A DNA stretch of 64,000 bases, from NCBI RefSeq assembly GCF_002214185.1, contig NZ_CP022161.1:3967767-4031766 (forward strand), read 5' to 3'. Origin of the DNA: Streptomyces capitiformicae. Its GTDB lineage: Bacteria; Actinomycetota; Actinomycetes; Streptomycetales; Streptomycetaceae. The notes beneath the pieces were generated by a model. That model saw only the letters and a program-made list of their open reading frames with translations, was not told the origin of the DNA and ran no database searches. The translations under genes and the position numbers were made by a program. Positions 1 to 7,884 of this stretch are shown in pieces; position 1 is the stretch's first letter; each line of letters begins with the position of its first letter.

Positions 1-21
1 TGACCGGGGGCGGCTGCGGCG

Positions 22-540
22 TCAGCTCAGTGGTTCGTCCGGTTGTCTCGTTCGGCGCCCGGCCGCGTTACGGACGCGGCGCGTGCGCCCTCGTTCGGCC
101 AGCAGGCTCAGGGCAGCGGGTGACGTGCCGATCCGCGCGTCCGCGGCGGTGCGCTGAAGCCAGTCGGATGCCGTGATGAGTTCGTCGGCGGTCCATGGCT
201 CGTGCAGGGCGATCGCCCGCAGGAGCGTCCACTCGCGCAGGCGCCGGGTGAGGAAGTCCCGGCCGTCGATCACGGGCGTCATGGCCTCGGCCCAGGACGG
301 GAACCGGGCGTCGGTCAGCAGCTGTTCGGCGCGGCGGTCGAGGTGGTGGACCACCGCGCTCTGCGCCATCTGCGGGTCCTCGTCGCACAGCACGGCGGCC
401 ACCAGGTCGGCCTCCTCCCGCTCCGGGATGTCGGCCAGGGCCCGCAGGTGGCGGGCGTAGCGCCGGTGCTCGGGCGGTTCCTGGTCGAGAGGGGAGCCAT
501 CGGCGTCGACCGCGCTCGGTTTCATGGTCCGGTCATGCAT
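22..540 (-). CDS. hypothetical protein (172 aa)
   Basis: I do not recognise the family. The product is a soluble, charged, mostly helical protein with no signal peptide or membrane segment; its C-terminus is rich in Arg. The ATG at 540 overlaps the end of the upstream gene (stop at 533-535) by 8 bases, so the two genes are probably cotranscribed and translationally coupled. A second in-frame ATG lies at 525. The coding call rests on the long open frame, the tight coupling and Streptomyces-like third-position GC. No function is proposed. Confidence 0.7.
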   Translation of the reverse strand: MHDRTMKPSAVDADGSPLDQEPPEHRRYARHLRALADIPEREEADLVAAVLCDEDPQMAQSAVVHHLDRRAEQLLTDARFPSWAEAMTPVIDGRDFLTRRLREWTLLRAIALHEPWTADELITASDWLQRTAADARIGTSPAALSLLAERGRTRRVRNAAGRRTRQPDEPLS

Positions 541-1054
541 CTTCGGAGGGGCGCTGCCCTGTTCGCCAGCGCGGGGCCTCGTCGTCCGGTACGGCTGGAG
601 AGGCGAAGTGGAACGGTACGCCGAGGTGATCGGCCAAGGCTTGCCCGGCCTCTGTGGCGGCCGTGGCCGGTGAAGGGCCCTCGGGGCGGTGGTGGACGGT
701 GGCCAGGCGGGCTTCTCCTTCCGGGTCCTCCAGGACCGCTACCAGGTCGACGAACCAGCCATGGACCGTGTCGCCGTCCCAGAGGGCCTCTATCGCGGCG
801 ACTCGGCCCGGGTGGGCGGCGGCGCGGGCTGTGAGGGAGGGAACGTCGAGGGGGTCGGGTGGGGTGTGTCGGACTCGGTCGACCAGGGCCTCGTAGCGGG
901 TATGGACGATCTTCTGCGCCTCACACAGGTCCAGGCCCAGGGGACGCAGGGCCTCCCACACGATCTTGACCGCCAGCAGGTGACGGTCGTCCAGGACGTG
1001 CGCGTCGGCCTCCTGGCGGGTGCGGTCGTCCAGCTGGGTCCACCAGTCGTTCAT
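533..1054 (-). CDS. hypothetical protein (173 aa)
   Basis: Unrecognised soluble protein, first gene of a two-gene operon with the gene ending at 22. I start it at ATG 1054 (MNDWWTQLDD...). The frame stays open further upstream, but that stretch is Arg/Pro-rich, runs into the divergent hydrolase gene and looks non-coding. The acidic N-terminal half looks helical; there are no metal-binding Cys clusters and no signal sequence. No convincing Shine-Dalgarno lies before 1054, so the start is moderately sure. Confidence 0.7.
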   Translation of the reverse strand: MNDWWTQLDDRTRQEADAHVLDDRHLLAVKIVWEALRPLGLDLCEAQKIVHTRYEALVDRVRHTPPDPLDVPSLTARAAAHPGRVAAIEALWDGDTVHGWFVDLVAVLEDPEGEARLATVHHRPEGPSPATAATEAGQALADHLGVPFHFASPAVPDDEAPRWRTGQRPSEDA

Positions 1055-1173
1055 CGGGGCAGCGGGGCGGGTGCGGGGACGTGATTCATGGGCCGAACGT
1101 ACCCGGGGGCGGGGCGAGGAGGGCAAGGGAATCTCTGTTGCCCGTTCCCGGGCGGAGTGTGAGGGTCGCCTCC

Positions 1174-2013
1174 ATGACCGACTTCCTCGCAGCCGACCGC
1201 ACTTCGCTCGCCTACCACGCCCTCGGTGACGGGCCACCCCTCGTCTGTCTTCCCGGTGGGCCGATGCGTGCCTCCGCCTATCTCGGCGACCTCGGGGGGC
1301 TGTCCGCGCGTCGGCGGCTGATCATGCTCGATCTCAGGGGTACGGGGGCTTCCGCCGTACCGGAGGACACCGTGTCCTACCGTTGCGATCGGCAGGTCGA
1401 CGACGTCGAGGCTCTGCGGGAGCATCTCGGGCTGGAGCGGATCGACCTGCTCGCCCACTGCGCCGGGGCGAATCTCGCCGTGGCGTACGTCGCCCGCCAC
1501 CCGGAGCGCGTCGGGCGGCTCGTGCTGGTCACGCCCAGCCCCATCGGTGTCGGGATCGCGGTCGGCGTCGAGGACCGGCTCGGGGTCGCGCGGGCGCGGG
1601 ACGGTGAGGCGTGGTTCGGGGAGGCGTTCGCGGCGTTGGAGGAGGTCGTGGCGGGGCGGGCGGAGGCCGGGCACTGGGAGGCCATCGCGCCGTTCTTCCA
1701 CGGGCGTTGGGACTCCGCGGCCCAGGAGCTGCACGCCGCCGACGCCGCGCAGAAGAACCAGGAGGCCGCGGGCGCCTTCGGGGCCGACGGGGCCTTCGAC
1801 CCGGAGGGCAGCCGGGCCGCCCTCGCCCGCTTCGGGGCCCCCGTCCTCGTAGTCGCCGGGGAGGTCGATCTCAACTCGCCGCCGCGCGCGATGAGTGAGT
1901 ACGCCGGGCTGTTCCCCGATGCCCGGCTCGTCGTTCAGGCCGGGGCCTCGCACCATCCGTGGATGGACGACGCCGGGCGGTTCAGGGCGACCGTCGCGGA
2001 GTTCCTGGGCTGA
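1174..2013 (+). CDS. alpha/beta hydrolase with Cys at the nucleophile elbow
   Basis: A 279-aa alpha/beta-hydrolase-fold protein of the proline-iminopeptidase/epoxide-hydrolase-like group. Visible elements: the oxyanion-loop region LPGGPM near residue 30, LDLRGTG after strand 4, the nucleophile elbow LLAHCAGAN near residue 95, the late acid region VAGEVD and the catalytic-His region GASHHPW. The elbow reads A-H-C-A-G, so Cys replaces the usual Ser and Ala the first Gly, which may alter or abolish hydrolase activity. Start ATG 1174 fits the family N-terminus; an upstream in-frame start at 1081 would add an atypical Arg-rich leader. It is convergent with the gene ending at 2024. The substrate cannot be read from sequence. 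Confidence 0.85.
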   Translation: MTDFLAADRTSLAYHALGDGPPLVCLPGGPMRASAYLGDLGGLSARRRLIMLDLRGTGASAVPEDTVSYRCDRQVDDVEALREHLGLERIDLLAHCAGANLAVAYVARHPERVGRLVLVTPSPIGVGIAVGVEDRLGVARARDGEAWFGEAFAALEEVVAGRAEAGHWEAIAPFFHGRWDSAAQELHAADAAQKNQEAAGAFGADGAFDPEGSRAALARFGAPVLVVAGEVDLNSPPRAMSEYAGLFPDARLVVQAGASHHPWMDDAGRFRATVAEFLG

Positions 2014-2023
2014 TCCCCAGTTA

Positions 2024-2752
2024 CTACGCGCACCACCACAGGATCTTCTCGCACGTCTCCGAAGGCGACGGCTCCGGGGTCGGGTCGTCGGCCGTGGGGG
2101 CGTCCTTGGTGGGCTCGGCCGTGGGGTCGGGGGCCGAGGTGGCGGCCGGGGCCGAGCTGGTGGCGTCGGGGCGGGTGCCTGACGTGGCGGACTCCGACTC
2201 GCGCTCCTTCTCGTCCTTGTCGGACTTGTCCTTGTCGGCCTTCTCCGACTCGGAGGCGGAGGGGGAGACCGAGTCGGAGGGGGTCGCGGACGGGGAGGCG
2301 CCCTGGCCCGAGTCTCCGGTCGTGCCGTTCTGCTCGTCCGCCCCGCCGTCGGGAGAGACCGAGGCGCCGCCCGCGGACTCCTCGTCCGCCACCGTGGTGT
2401 TCGAGCCGGAGCCGGGGGACTCTATGCCCAGTTCGGCGAGGCTCAGCGCGCCGGCGGCCAGCAGCAGGCCGCTGCCGATCAGCAGCACGCGCTTACGGCG
2501 GCGCCGGTGGGCCGCCGCCTTGCGGTCGCGGCGGCTGGAACGCGTCCCCGCGCTCCCGTCGCGCTCCCGACCGGCCCGGCGGCTCGAACGTGGGCCGGGC
2601 TCGCCCTCGGGCGTGGCGGAGGTGTCCTCGGCGCCGTCGGGGCGCTCCTCGGCCTCGTCCGCGTACGCGGGGAGCTCTTCGACTGAGGTGCCGCACCCCG
2701 GGCAGGCGAGGGCGCCGTTGAGGTGCCTTCGGCACGGGTGGCAATAGTCCAT
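2024..2752 (-). CDS. zinc-ribbon, single-pass membrane protein with Ser/Thr-rich tail
   Basis: 242 aa. The N-terminus carries CxxC...CxxC (MDYCHPCRR, then ACPGCG), a probable zinc ribbon. A basic Arg/Lys-rich stretch (about 60-88) is followed by one hydrophobic segment (about 88-108, VLLIGSGLLLAAGALSLA) and a long extracytoplasmic Ser/Thr/Pro/Asp-rich region. It ends in a compact Cys pair (CEKILWWCA), possibly a disulphide-closed or anchoring motif. No signal peptide cleavage is expected. The layout is typical of uncharacterised Streptomyces membrane proteins with a cytoplasmic zinc ribbon. Function unknown; membrane anchoring is inferred from the hydrophobic segment. Confidence 0.8.
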   Translation of the reverse strand: MDYCHPCRRHLNGALACPGCGTSVEELPAYADEAEERPDGAEDTSATPEGEPGPRSSRRAGRERDGSAGTRSSRRDRKAAAHRRRRKRVLLIGSGLLLAAGALSLAELGIESPGSGSNTTVADEESAGGASVSPDGGADEQNGTTGDSGQGASPSATPSDSVSPSASESEKADKDKSDKDEKERESESATSGTRPDATSSAPAATSAPDPTAEPTKDAPTADDPTPEPSPSETCEKILWWCA

Positions 2753-2897
2753 GACGCGGGAAGACTAGGGAACCGACACGGGCCGTTCCTAGAGGCTGCC
2801 GTGAAGGTTCTGTGCGGAACTGGCCTTTCCTGTTTGCTCGGTCGAGGTCAAGCCCGACCATTCGGCGCGATCCTCCGCGCCGGGCCCGTGAAACGCC

Positions 2898-2936
2898 ACG
2901 TGGCCCGGCGCACGGCGTACGTGCGACGGGCCACGT
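2898..2936 (-). terminator. stem-loop after the YjfF-type permease gene
   Basis: ACGTGGCCCG (2898-2907) pairs with CGGGCCACGT (2927-2936), and the loop holds a further GCAC/GTGC self-complementary core. It lies about 20 bp after the stop of the importer operon read on the minus strand. There is no clear U-tract, as is common for Streptomyces terminators. Termination is inferred from position and structure. Confidence 0.55.
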
Positions 2937-2958
2937 CGGCCTACAGCGCCCCGGCGGC

Positions 2959-3999
2959 TTATGTCTGCTTACGCGCCGTCATCGCCCGCTGGATCAGGAT
3001 GAACGCGCACAGCAACACACCCGTGGCGATCTTCGTCCACCAGGAGCTGAGCGTGCCCTCGAACTGGATGATGCTCTTGATCAGGCCCAGCACGAGGACG
3101 CCGAACAGGGTGCCCAGGACGTAACCGGAGCCGCCCGTCAGCAGCGTGCCGCCGATGACGACCGCGGCGATCGCGTCGAGCTCCATGCCGACGGCGTGCA
3201 GCGGGTCACCGGACTGGATGTACAGCATGAACAGCAGGCCGGCCAGCGCCGAGCAGAAGCCGCTCACCGTGTACACGGCGATCTTCGTGCCGCCCAGCGG
3301 AAGCCCCATCAGCAGCGCCGACTGCTCGTTGCCGCCGATCGCGTACACCCGGCGGCCGAAGCGCGTGTAGTGGAGTATGTAGAAGGCGGCGGCGAGGACG
3401 ACCAGGGCGACGATGGCGCCGATCGACAACTCCCCCAGTCCGAGCGACACCCGGGTCTGGGCCATGCTGCTCACCGTGGAGTCGCTGATGGAGATGGACT
3501 CCTTGCTGATGACCAGGCACAGGCCCCGGAAGAGGAAGAGGCCGGCGAGGGTCACGATGAACGGCTGGATCTCGAAGTTGTGGATCACATAGCCCATGAG
3601 GAAGCCGCCGAACGCGCCCACGCCCAGGGCGAGCGGGATGACCAGCATCAGCGGCAGGCCCTGACGCTCCACCAGCCACGCCGTGAACATGGTGGTGAAG
3701 CCGATCAGCGAGCCGACGGACAGGTCGATGCCGCCGGACATGATGACGAAGGTGGCGCCGACGGCGGCGACCAGCAGATAGCTGTTGTCGATGAACAGGT
3801 TGAGGAAGACCTGCGGTTCGCCGAAACCGTAGTTCTGGTAGCGGCTGAGACCGCCGATGTACATCGCGAGGAACAGGCCGGCCGTGACCAGGACGGGCAG
3901 CCGCCGGTCGCCGAGCAGACGCGCGGCCGCGGACGCCTGGGCCGGCTTGGACGCCGTACGGCCTTCCGCCGCCGTACGGGTCTTGGTGGTCGCGCTCAT
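2959..3999 (-). CDS. yjfF: sugar ABC transporter permease, YjfF type
   Basis: 346-aa integral membrane permease of the BPD_transp_2 (ribose/galactofuranose) family. The family signature GGIDLSVGS follows the third hydrophobic segment, and the late motif AVVIGGTLLTGGSG is present; about 8-10 hydrophobic segments are visible. The basic N-terminal tail before residue 30 is cytoplasmic. ATG 3999 overlaps the stop of the upstream permease gene (3996-3998) by 4 bases (ATGA), so the two permeases are translationally coupled and probably form the heterodimeric channel. It is the last gene of a four-gene importer operon. E. coli YtfQRT-YjfF imports galactofuranose; the substrate here is not proven. 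Confidence 0.9.
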   Translation of the reverse strand: MSATTKTRTAAEGRTASKPAQASAAARLLGDRRLPVLVTAGLFLAMYIGGLSRYQNYGFGEPQVFLNLFIDNSYLLVAAVGATFVIMSGGIDLSVGSLIGFTTMFTAWLVERQGLPLMLVIPLALGVGAFGGFLMGYVIHNFEIQPFIVTLAGLFLFRGLCLVISKESISISDSTVSSMAQTRVSLGLGELSIGAIVALVVLAAAFYILHYTRFGRRVYAIGGNEQSALLMGLPLGGTKIAVYTVSGFCSALAGLLFMLYIQSGDPLHAVGMELDAIAAVVIGGTLLTGGSGYVLGTLFGVLVLGLIKSIIQFEGTLSSWWTKIATGVLLCAFILIQRAMTARKQT

Positions 4000-5093
4000 C
4001 GCGACACCTCCATCTTCGGGGCGGCGTCGGCCGGGGTGGCGGGCTCCGCCGGGGCGGTGGTCCGGGCGCCCTTGGCGCCGAAGACCTTGGCCCGGAACTT
4101 CGGGGACTGCAGCAGGCAGACGACGATGACGACGGCGGCCTTGAAGACCAGGTTGGTCTGGGTGGGCACGCCGATGGTGTAGATCGTGGTGGTCAGGGTC
4201 TGGATGACGAGGGCGCCGATCACGGTGCCGCCGATGGAGAACCGGCCGCCGAGCAGCGAGGTGCCGCCGATGACGACCGCGAGGATCGCGTCCAGCTCGA
4301 TCCACAGGCCGGCGTTGTTGCCGTCCGCGGCCGAGGTGTTGGAGCTGATCATCAGGCCGGCGATGCCCGCGCACAGGGCACAGAACATGTACACCATGAT
4401 CTTGATGCGCCGGGAGCGGATGCCGACCAGGCGGCTGGCCTCGGCGTTGCCGCCGACCGACTCGACGAGCAGGCCGAGCGCCGTACGGCGGGTCAGGGCC
4501 ACGGTGACGGCCACGACGGCGGCGACGACGAAGATGGAGAAGGGCAGGGTCAGCCAGTAGCCGCCACCGATCAGCTTGTACGGCTCGCTGTTGATGGTGA
4601 TGATCTGGCCGTCGGTGATCAGCTGGGCGACACCGCGTCCGGCGACCATGATGATGAGGGTCGCGATGATGGGCTGGATGCCCATCCGGGCGACCAGGAA
4701 GCCGTTCCACAGGCCGCAGACGACGGCGGCGACCAGTCCGATGCCCATGGCGAGGAACACCGCGGACAGTGCGTTCTGGTCGGCCTGGTCGCTGATGTAC
4801 GAACACGTCAGGGCGCCGGTGATGGCGACCACGGCGCCGACGGAGAGGTCGATGCCGCCGGTGGCGATGACCAGGGTCATGCCGACCGCCACCAGGATCA
4901 GCGGCGAGCCGAACAGCACGATCGAGACAAGACTGCCGTAGAGGTGGCCGTCGGTCATCCTGATCGCGAAGAAGTCGGGTGTGAAGGGGACGTTGACGAG
5001 CAGCAGGGCGATCAGGACCGCGACCGGCCAGAACAGGTGGTGGTGCGTCAGTGCTCGCCAGCGGGAGGGGGTGGTCACTGCCGGGGTACTCAC
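3996..5093 (-). CDS. ytfT: sugar ABC transporter permease, YtfT type
   Basis: 365-aa membrane permease, partner of the YjfF-type protein. It has the family signature TGGIDLSVGA, the loop AVVIGGTSLLGGRFSIGG and multiple hydrophobic segments, and ends in a polar Pro/Ala-rich C-terminal tail. I start it at GTG 5093 (VSTPAVTT): this GTG overlaps the ATPase stop by 4 bases (GTGA) and gives the expected short N-terminus before the first membrane helix. The frame upstream of 5093 is only a shadow of the ATPase gene. Confidence 0.9.
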   Translation of the reverse strand: MSTPAVTTPSRWRALTHHHLFWPVAVLIALLLVNVPFTPDFFAIRMTDGHLYGSLVSIVLFGSPLILVAVGMTLVIATGGIDLSVGAVVAITGALTCSYISDQADQNALSAVFLAMGIGLVAAVVCGLWNGFLVARMGIQPIIATLIIMVAGRGVAQLITDGQIITINSEPYKLIGGGYWLTLPFSIFVVAAVVAVTVALTRRTALGLLVESVGGNAEASRLVGIRSRRIKIMVYMFCALCAGIAGLMISSNTSAADGNNAGLWIELDAILAVVIGGTSLLGGRFSIGGTVIGALVIQTLTTTIYTIGVPTQTNLVFKAAVVIVVCLLQSPKFRAKVFGAKGARTTAPAEPATPADAAPKMEVSR

Positions 5094-6628
5094 TGGTGCT
5101 CTCCGCTCGCGATGGTCTCCAGGATCTTGCTGGTGGTGATCTCCGGCCCGTTGGTCAGCTGCGCCACGAGCTTGCGGTCGCGCAGCACTCCGATGGTGTG
5201 GCTGAGCCGGAGCACCTCCTCCAGTTCGGCCGCGATGTACAGCACGGACATGCCGTCCTCGGAGAGGGAGACCACGAGCTTCTGGATCTCGGCCTTGGCG
5301 CCGATGTCGATGCCGCGGGTCGGCTCGTCGAGGATCAGCAGCTTCGGCTGGGTGATCAGCCAGCGGGCGAGCAGCACCTTCTGCTGGTTGCCGCCGCTCA
5401 ACTGGCCGACGCGGGCCTCGGGGTTGGCGGGGCGGATGTCGAGGGCCTTGATGTACTTGGCGACGAGTTCGTCGCGCTGGGAGGCCGGGATGGGCCGGGT
5501 CCAGCCGCGGGACGCCTGGAGGGCGAGGATGATGTTCTCGCGGACCGTGAGGTCGGGGACGAGGCCCTCGGTCTTGCGGTTCTCCGAGCAGAACGCGACA
5601 CCGGCGCCGATGGCGTCGTTGGGTGCGCTCATCGAGACCTGCTTGCCGGCGACGGTCACCTTGCCGCTGTCGGGCTGGTCGGCGCCGAACAGCAGCCGGG
5701 CCAGTTCGGTGCGGCCGGAGCCGAGCAGTCCGGCGAGGCCGAGCACCTCGCCCTTCTTGATCTCCAGGTCGAAGGGGGCGATACCGCCGGTGCGGCCGAG
5801 GCCCTCGGCCTTGACGAGGGTCTCGCCGACGTCGGAGCGCAGCTGGTGCTCGTGGAGCTCCTCCAGCTGGTCCAGGGCCTTGCCGATCATCAGCTCGATC
5901 AGTCCGACCTGGTCGAGGTCGGCCACCATGTGCTCGCCGACCAGGGTGCCGTTGCGCAGCACGGTCATGCGGTCGCAGATCTCGTAGATCTGGTCGAGGA
6001 AGTGCGACACGAAGAGGATCGCGACGCCCTCGTCCCGCAGGCGCCGCATCAGGCGGAACAGTTCGAGGACCTCGTCGCGGTCGAGGCTGGAGGTGGGCTC
6101 GTCCAGGACGAGCACCTTGGTGCCGGAGCCCTGGCCGTCGCTGTCGCCGTGGCCCACCGACCGTACGATCGCGACCAGTTGCTGCACGGCCAGGGGGTAC
6201 GAGGACAGCGGCGCCGTCACGTCGATGTCGAGGCCGAGGCGGTCGACCATCTCCGCGGCCTGCTTGCGCATCTGCTTCCACTGGATGCGGCCCGCGCGGG
6301 TGGGTTCACGGCCGATGAAGATGTTCTCCGCCACCGAGAGGTTGGGGCAGAGGTTGACCTCCTGGTAGACCGTGCTGATGCCGGCGTGCTGTGCCTCCAG
6401 CGGGCTGCCGATCCGCACGGCCTTGCCGTCGAGGGTGATGGTGCCGCCGTCCAGGGAGTAGACCCCGGTCAGCACCTTGATGAGGGTGGACTTCCCGGCT
6501 CCGTTCTCGCCCATGAGGGCGTGTATCTCGCCGGGGAAGAGCCGGAAGTCGACGCCCGACAGAGCCCGTACCCCCGGAAACTCTTTGACTATGCCCGTCA
6601 TCTCCAGGACGGGCCGCGGCTCTGCCAT
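5090..6628 (-). CDS. ytfR: sugar ABC transporter ATP-binding protein (two ABC domains)
   Basis: 512-aa tandem nucleotide-binding protein of the monosaccharide (Mgl/Rbs/Ytf) importer class. The first half has Walker [10 protein letters not shown] (about 40-48) and a Walker B region KVLVLDEPT. The second half has a degenerate P-loop region (GLAGLLGSGRTELA), signature LSGGNQQK and Walker [13 protein letters not shown], typical of this class where the second site is modified. It energises import through the two permeases encoded just downstream. Start ATG 6628 follows GAGGAGC at close range. A stem-loop separates it from the binding-protein gene upstream. Confidence 0.93.
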   Translation of the reverse strand: MAEPRPVLEMTGIVKEFPGVRALSGVDFRLFPGEIHALMGENGAGKSTLIKVLTGVYSLDGGTITLDGKAVRIGSPLEAQHAGISTVYQEVNLCPNLSVAENIFIGREPTRAGRIQWKQMRKQAAEMVDRLGLDIDVTAPLSSYPLAVQQLVAIVRSVGHGDSDGQGSGTKVLVLDEPTSSLDRDEVLELFRLMRRLRDEGVAILFVSHFLDQIYEICDRMTVLRNGTLVGEHMVADLDQVGLIELMIGKALDQLEELHEHQLRSDVGETLVKAEGLGRTGGIAPFDLEIKKGEVLGLAGLLGSGRTELARLLFGADQPDSGKVTVAGKQVSMSAPNDAIGAGVAFCSENRKTEGLVPDLTVRENIILALQASRGWTRPIPASQRDELVAKYIKALDIRPANPEARVGQLSGGNQQKVLLARWLITQPKLLILDEPTRGIDIGAKAEIQKLVVSLSEDGMSVLYIAAELEEVLRLSHTIGVLRDRKLVAQLTNGPEITTSKILETIASGEHQ

Positions 6629-6660
6629 GGCAGCGCTCCTCTTGAAATGGGTTCAGGCCC

Positions 6661-6712
6661 GCAGGGAGCCTCCCCGGACCGGATGGTCGCCGGTCGGCCG
6701 GAGGCTCCCTGC
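6661..6712 (-). promoter_or_regulatory. stem-loop between binding-protein and ATPase genes
   Basis: GCAGGGAGCCTCC (6661-6673) pairs perfectly over 13 bp with GGAGGCTCCCTGC (6700-6712). It lies in the 100-bp gap after the binding-protein stop and before the ATPase start. In binding-protein-dependent importers such intercistronic stem-loops commonly stabilise the upstream mRNA or partly terminate, giving excess binding protein over ATPase and permeases. The role here is inferred from position. Confidence 0.65.
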
Positions 6713-6728
6713 CGGTGGGTGCGGTCGG

Positions 6729-7730
6729 TCAGTACTTACGGGTGGGGAGCGCGTCCTTGGCCTGGTCCTGCATGAAGTCGCTCTCCTCGGTCTTGATCCA
6801 GCGCTCGACCTTCTCGCCGGCTTGGACCTTCTTCACGACGTCCATCAGCTGGGGGCCGAGCAGCGGGTTGCACTCGACGATCGCGTTGATCTTGCCTTCG
6901 GACATGGCGATGAAGCCGTCCTTCACGCCGTCGACCGTGACGATGAGGATGTCCTTGCCGGGCTTCTTGCCGGCCGCCTCGATGGCCTGGATGGCGCCGA
7001 GGCCCATGTCGTCGTTGTGCGCGTAGAGGACGTTGATGTCCGGGTTGGACTGCAGGAAGGCCGCCATGACCTGCTTGCCGCCGGCACGGGTGAAGTCACC
7101 GGTCTGGCTGACGACGATCTCCCAGTCGTCCTTGTGCTCCGCGTCCATGACCTCCTTGAAGCCCTTGGCGCGCTCGATCGCGGGGGCGGCACCGGTGGTG
7201 CCCTCCAGCTGGGCGATCTTCACCTTGCCCTTGTGGCCGGCCTTCTCCAGGACCTTCTCCAGGATCTTGGCGGCGCGGCGGCCCTCGTCGGTGAAGTCGG
7301 AGCCGACGAGGGTGACGAACAGGGACTCGTCGCTCTCGACGGACCGGTCGGTCAGGACGACCGGGATCTTCGCCGCCTGGGCCTCCTTGAGCACGGCGTC
7401 CCAGCCGGTGACGACCACCGGCGAGAAGGCGATGACGTCCACCTTCTGCGCGATGAAGCTGCGGATCGCGGAGATCTGGTTCTCCTGCTTCTGCTGCGCG
7501 TCGGAGAACTGCAGCTTGAAGCCCGCCTCCTTGGCGGCCGACTTCACCGAGTCGGTGTTGGCGCTGCGCCAGCCGCTCTCGGAACCGACCTGGGAGAAGC
7601 CGAGGGTGATCTTCTTGTCGCCACCGGAGGAGGACCCGCCGGAGTTGCCGTCCTCCTTGGCGCAGGCCGCCAGACCGGCCGTGGCCGCCACACCGACCGC
7701 CGCAGTGAGGAAGTTCCGTCTGTTGAGCAT
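6729..7730 (-). CDS. ytfQ: sugar ABC transporter substrate-binding lipoprotein, YtfQ type
   Basis: 333-aa periplasmic-binding-protein type I (Peripla_BP_4) lipoprotein. It begins MLNRRNF with a twin-Arg-like RR, has a hydrophobic stretch and a lipobox ending GLAAC (Cys about 23), then a Gly/Ser linker. The body shows typical motifs such as the hinge strand KITLGFSQVG and ILIVTVDGVKDGF. Start ATG 7730 is preceded by AAAGGAGAAGAAC, a strong Shine-Dalgarno. It is the first gene of the importer operon; an element related to the GTTCGAAATATCGAAC repeat lies about 100 bp upstream, suggesting control with the dehydratase locus. Substrate: probably a pentose, hexose or galactofuranose-like sugar. Confidence 0.92.
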   Translation of the reverse strand: MLNRRNFLTAAVGVAATAGLAACAKEDGNSGGSSSGGDKKITLGFSQVGSESGWRSANTDSVKSAAKEAGFKLQFSDAQQKQENQISAIRSFIAQKVDVIAFSPVVVTGWDAVLKEAQAAKIPVVLTDRSVESDESLFVTLVGSDFTDEGRRAAKILEKVLEKAGHKGKVKIAQLEGTTGAAPAIERAKGFKEVMDAEHKDDWEIVVSQTGDFTRAGGKQVMAAFLQSNPDINVLYAHNDDMGLGAIQAIEAAGKKPGKDILIVTVDGVKDGFIAMSEGKINAIVECNPLLGPQLMDVVKKVQAGEKVERWIKTEESDFMQDQAKDALPTRKY

Positions 7731-7826
7731 GTTCTTCTCCTTTGAAGAGCCGGCCCGGGGTGGACCGCTGGTACTCGTTTGGTACTCATAGGGACCGGCT
7801 GCACTGCGTCCAGCCTGTCGATCATT

Positions 7827-7842
7827 GTTCGAAATAACGATC
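7827..7842. promoter_or_regulatory. candidate IclR operator upstream of the sugar importer
   Basis: GTTCGAAATAACGATC differs from the palindromic consensus GTTCGAAATATCGAAC at two positions. It lies about 100 bp before the importer start (7730) in the gap to the lacI stop. Related copies occur at 9436-9470, 11789-11804 and 33634-33668, each before a gene of the same inferred pathway. That the IclR protein binds it is inferred. Confidence 0.6.
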
Positions 7843-7884
7843 ACGTTCGGCCCGAAGAACGAACGGCGACCGGGTGGTGCGTCG

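Noticed and set aside
2753..2958. Small gene in the gap before the zinc-ribbon gene
   Set aside because: Short frames here cross the terminator hairpin and have no start with a ribosome-binding site.
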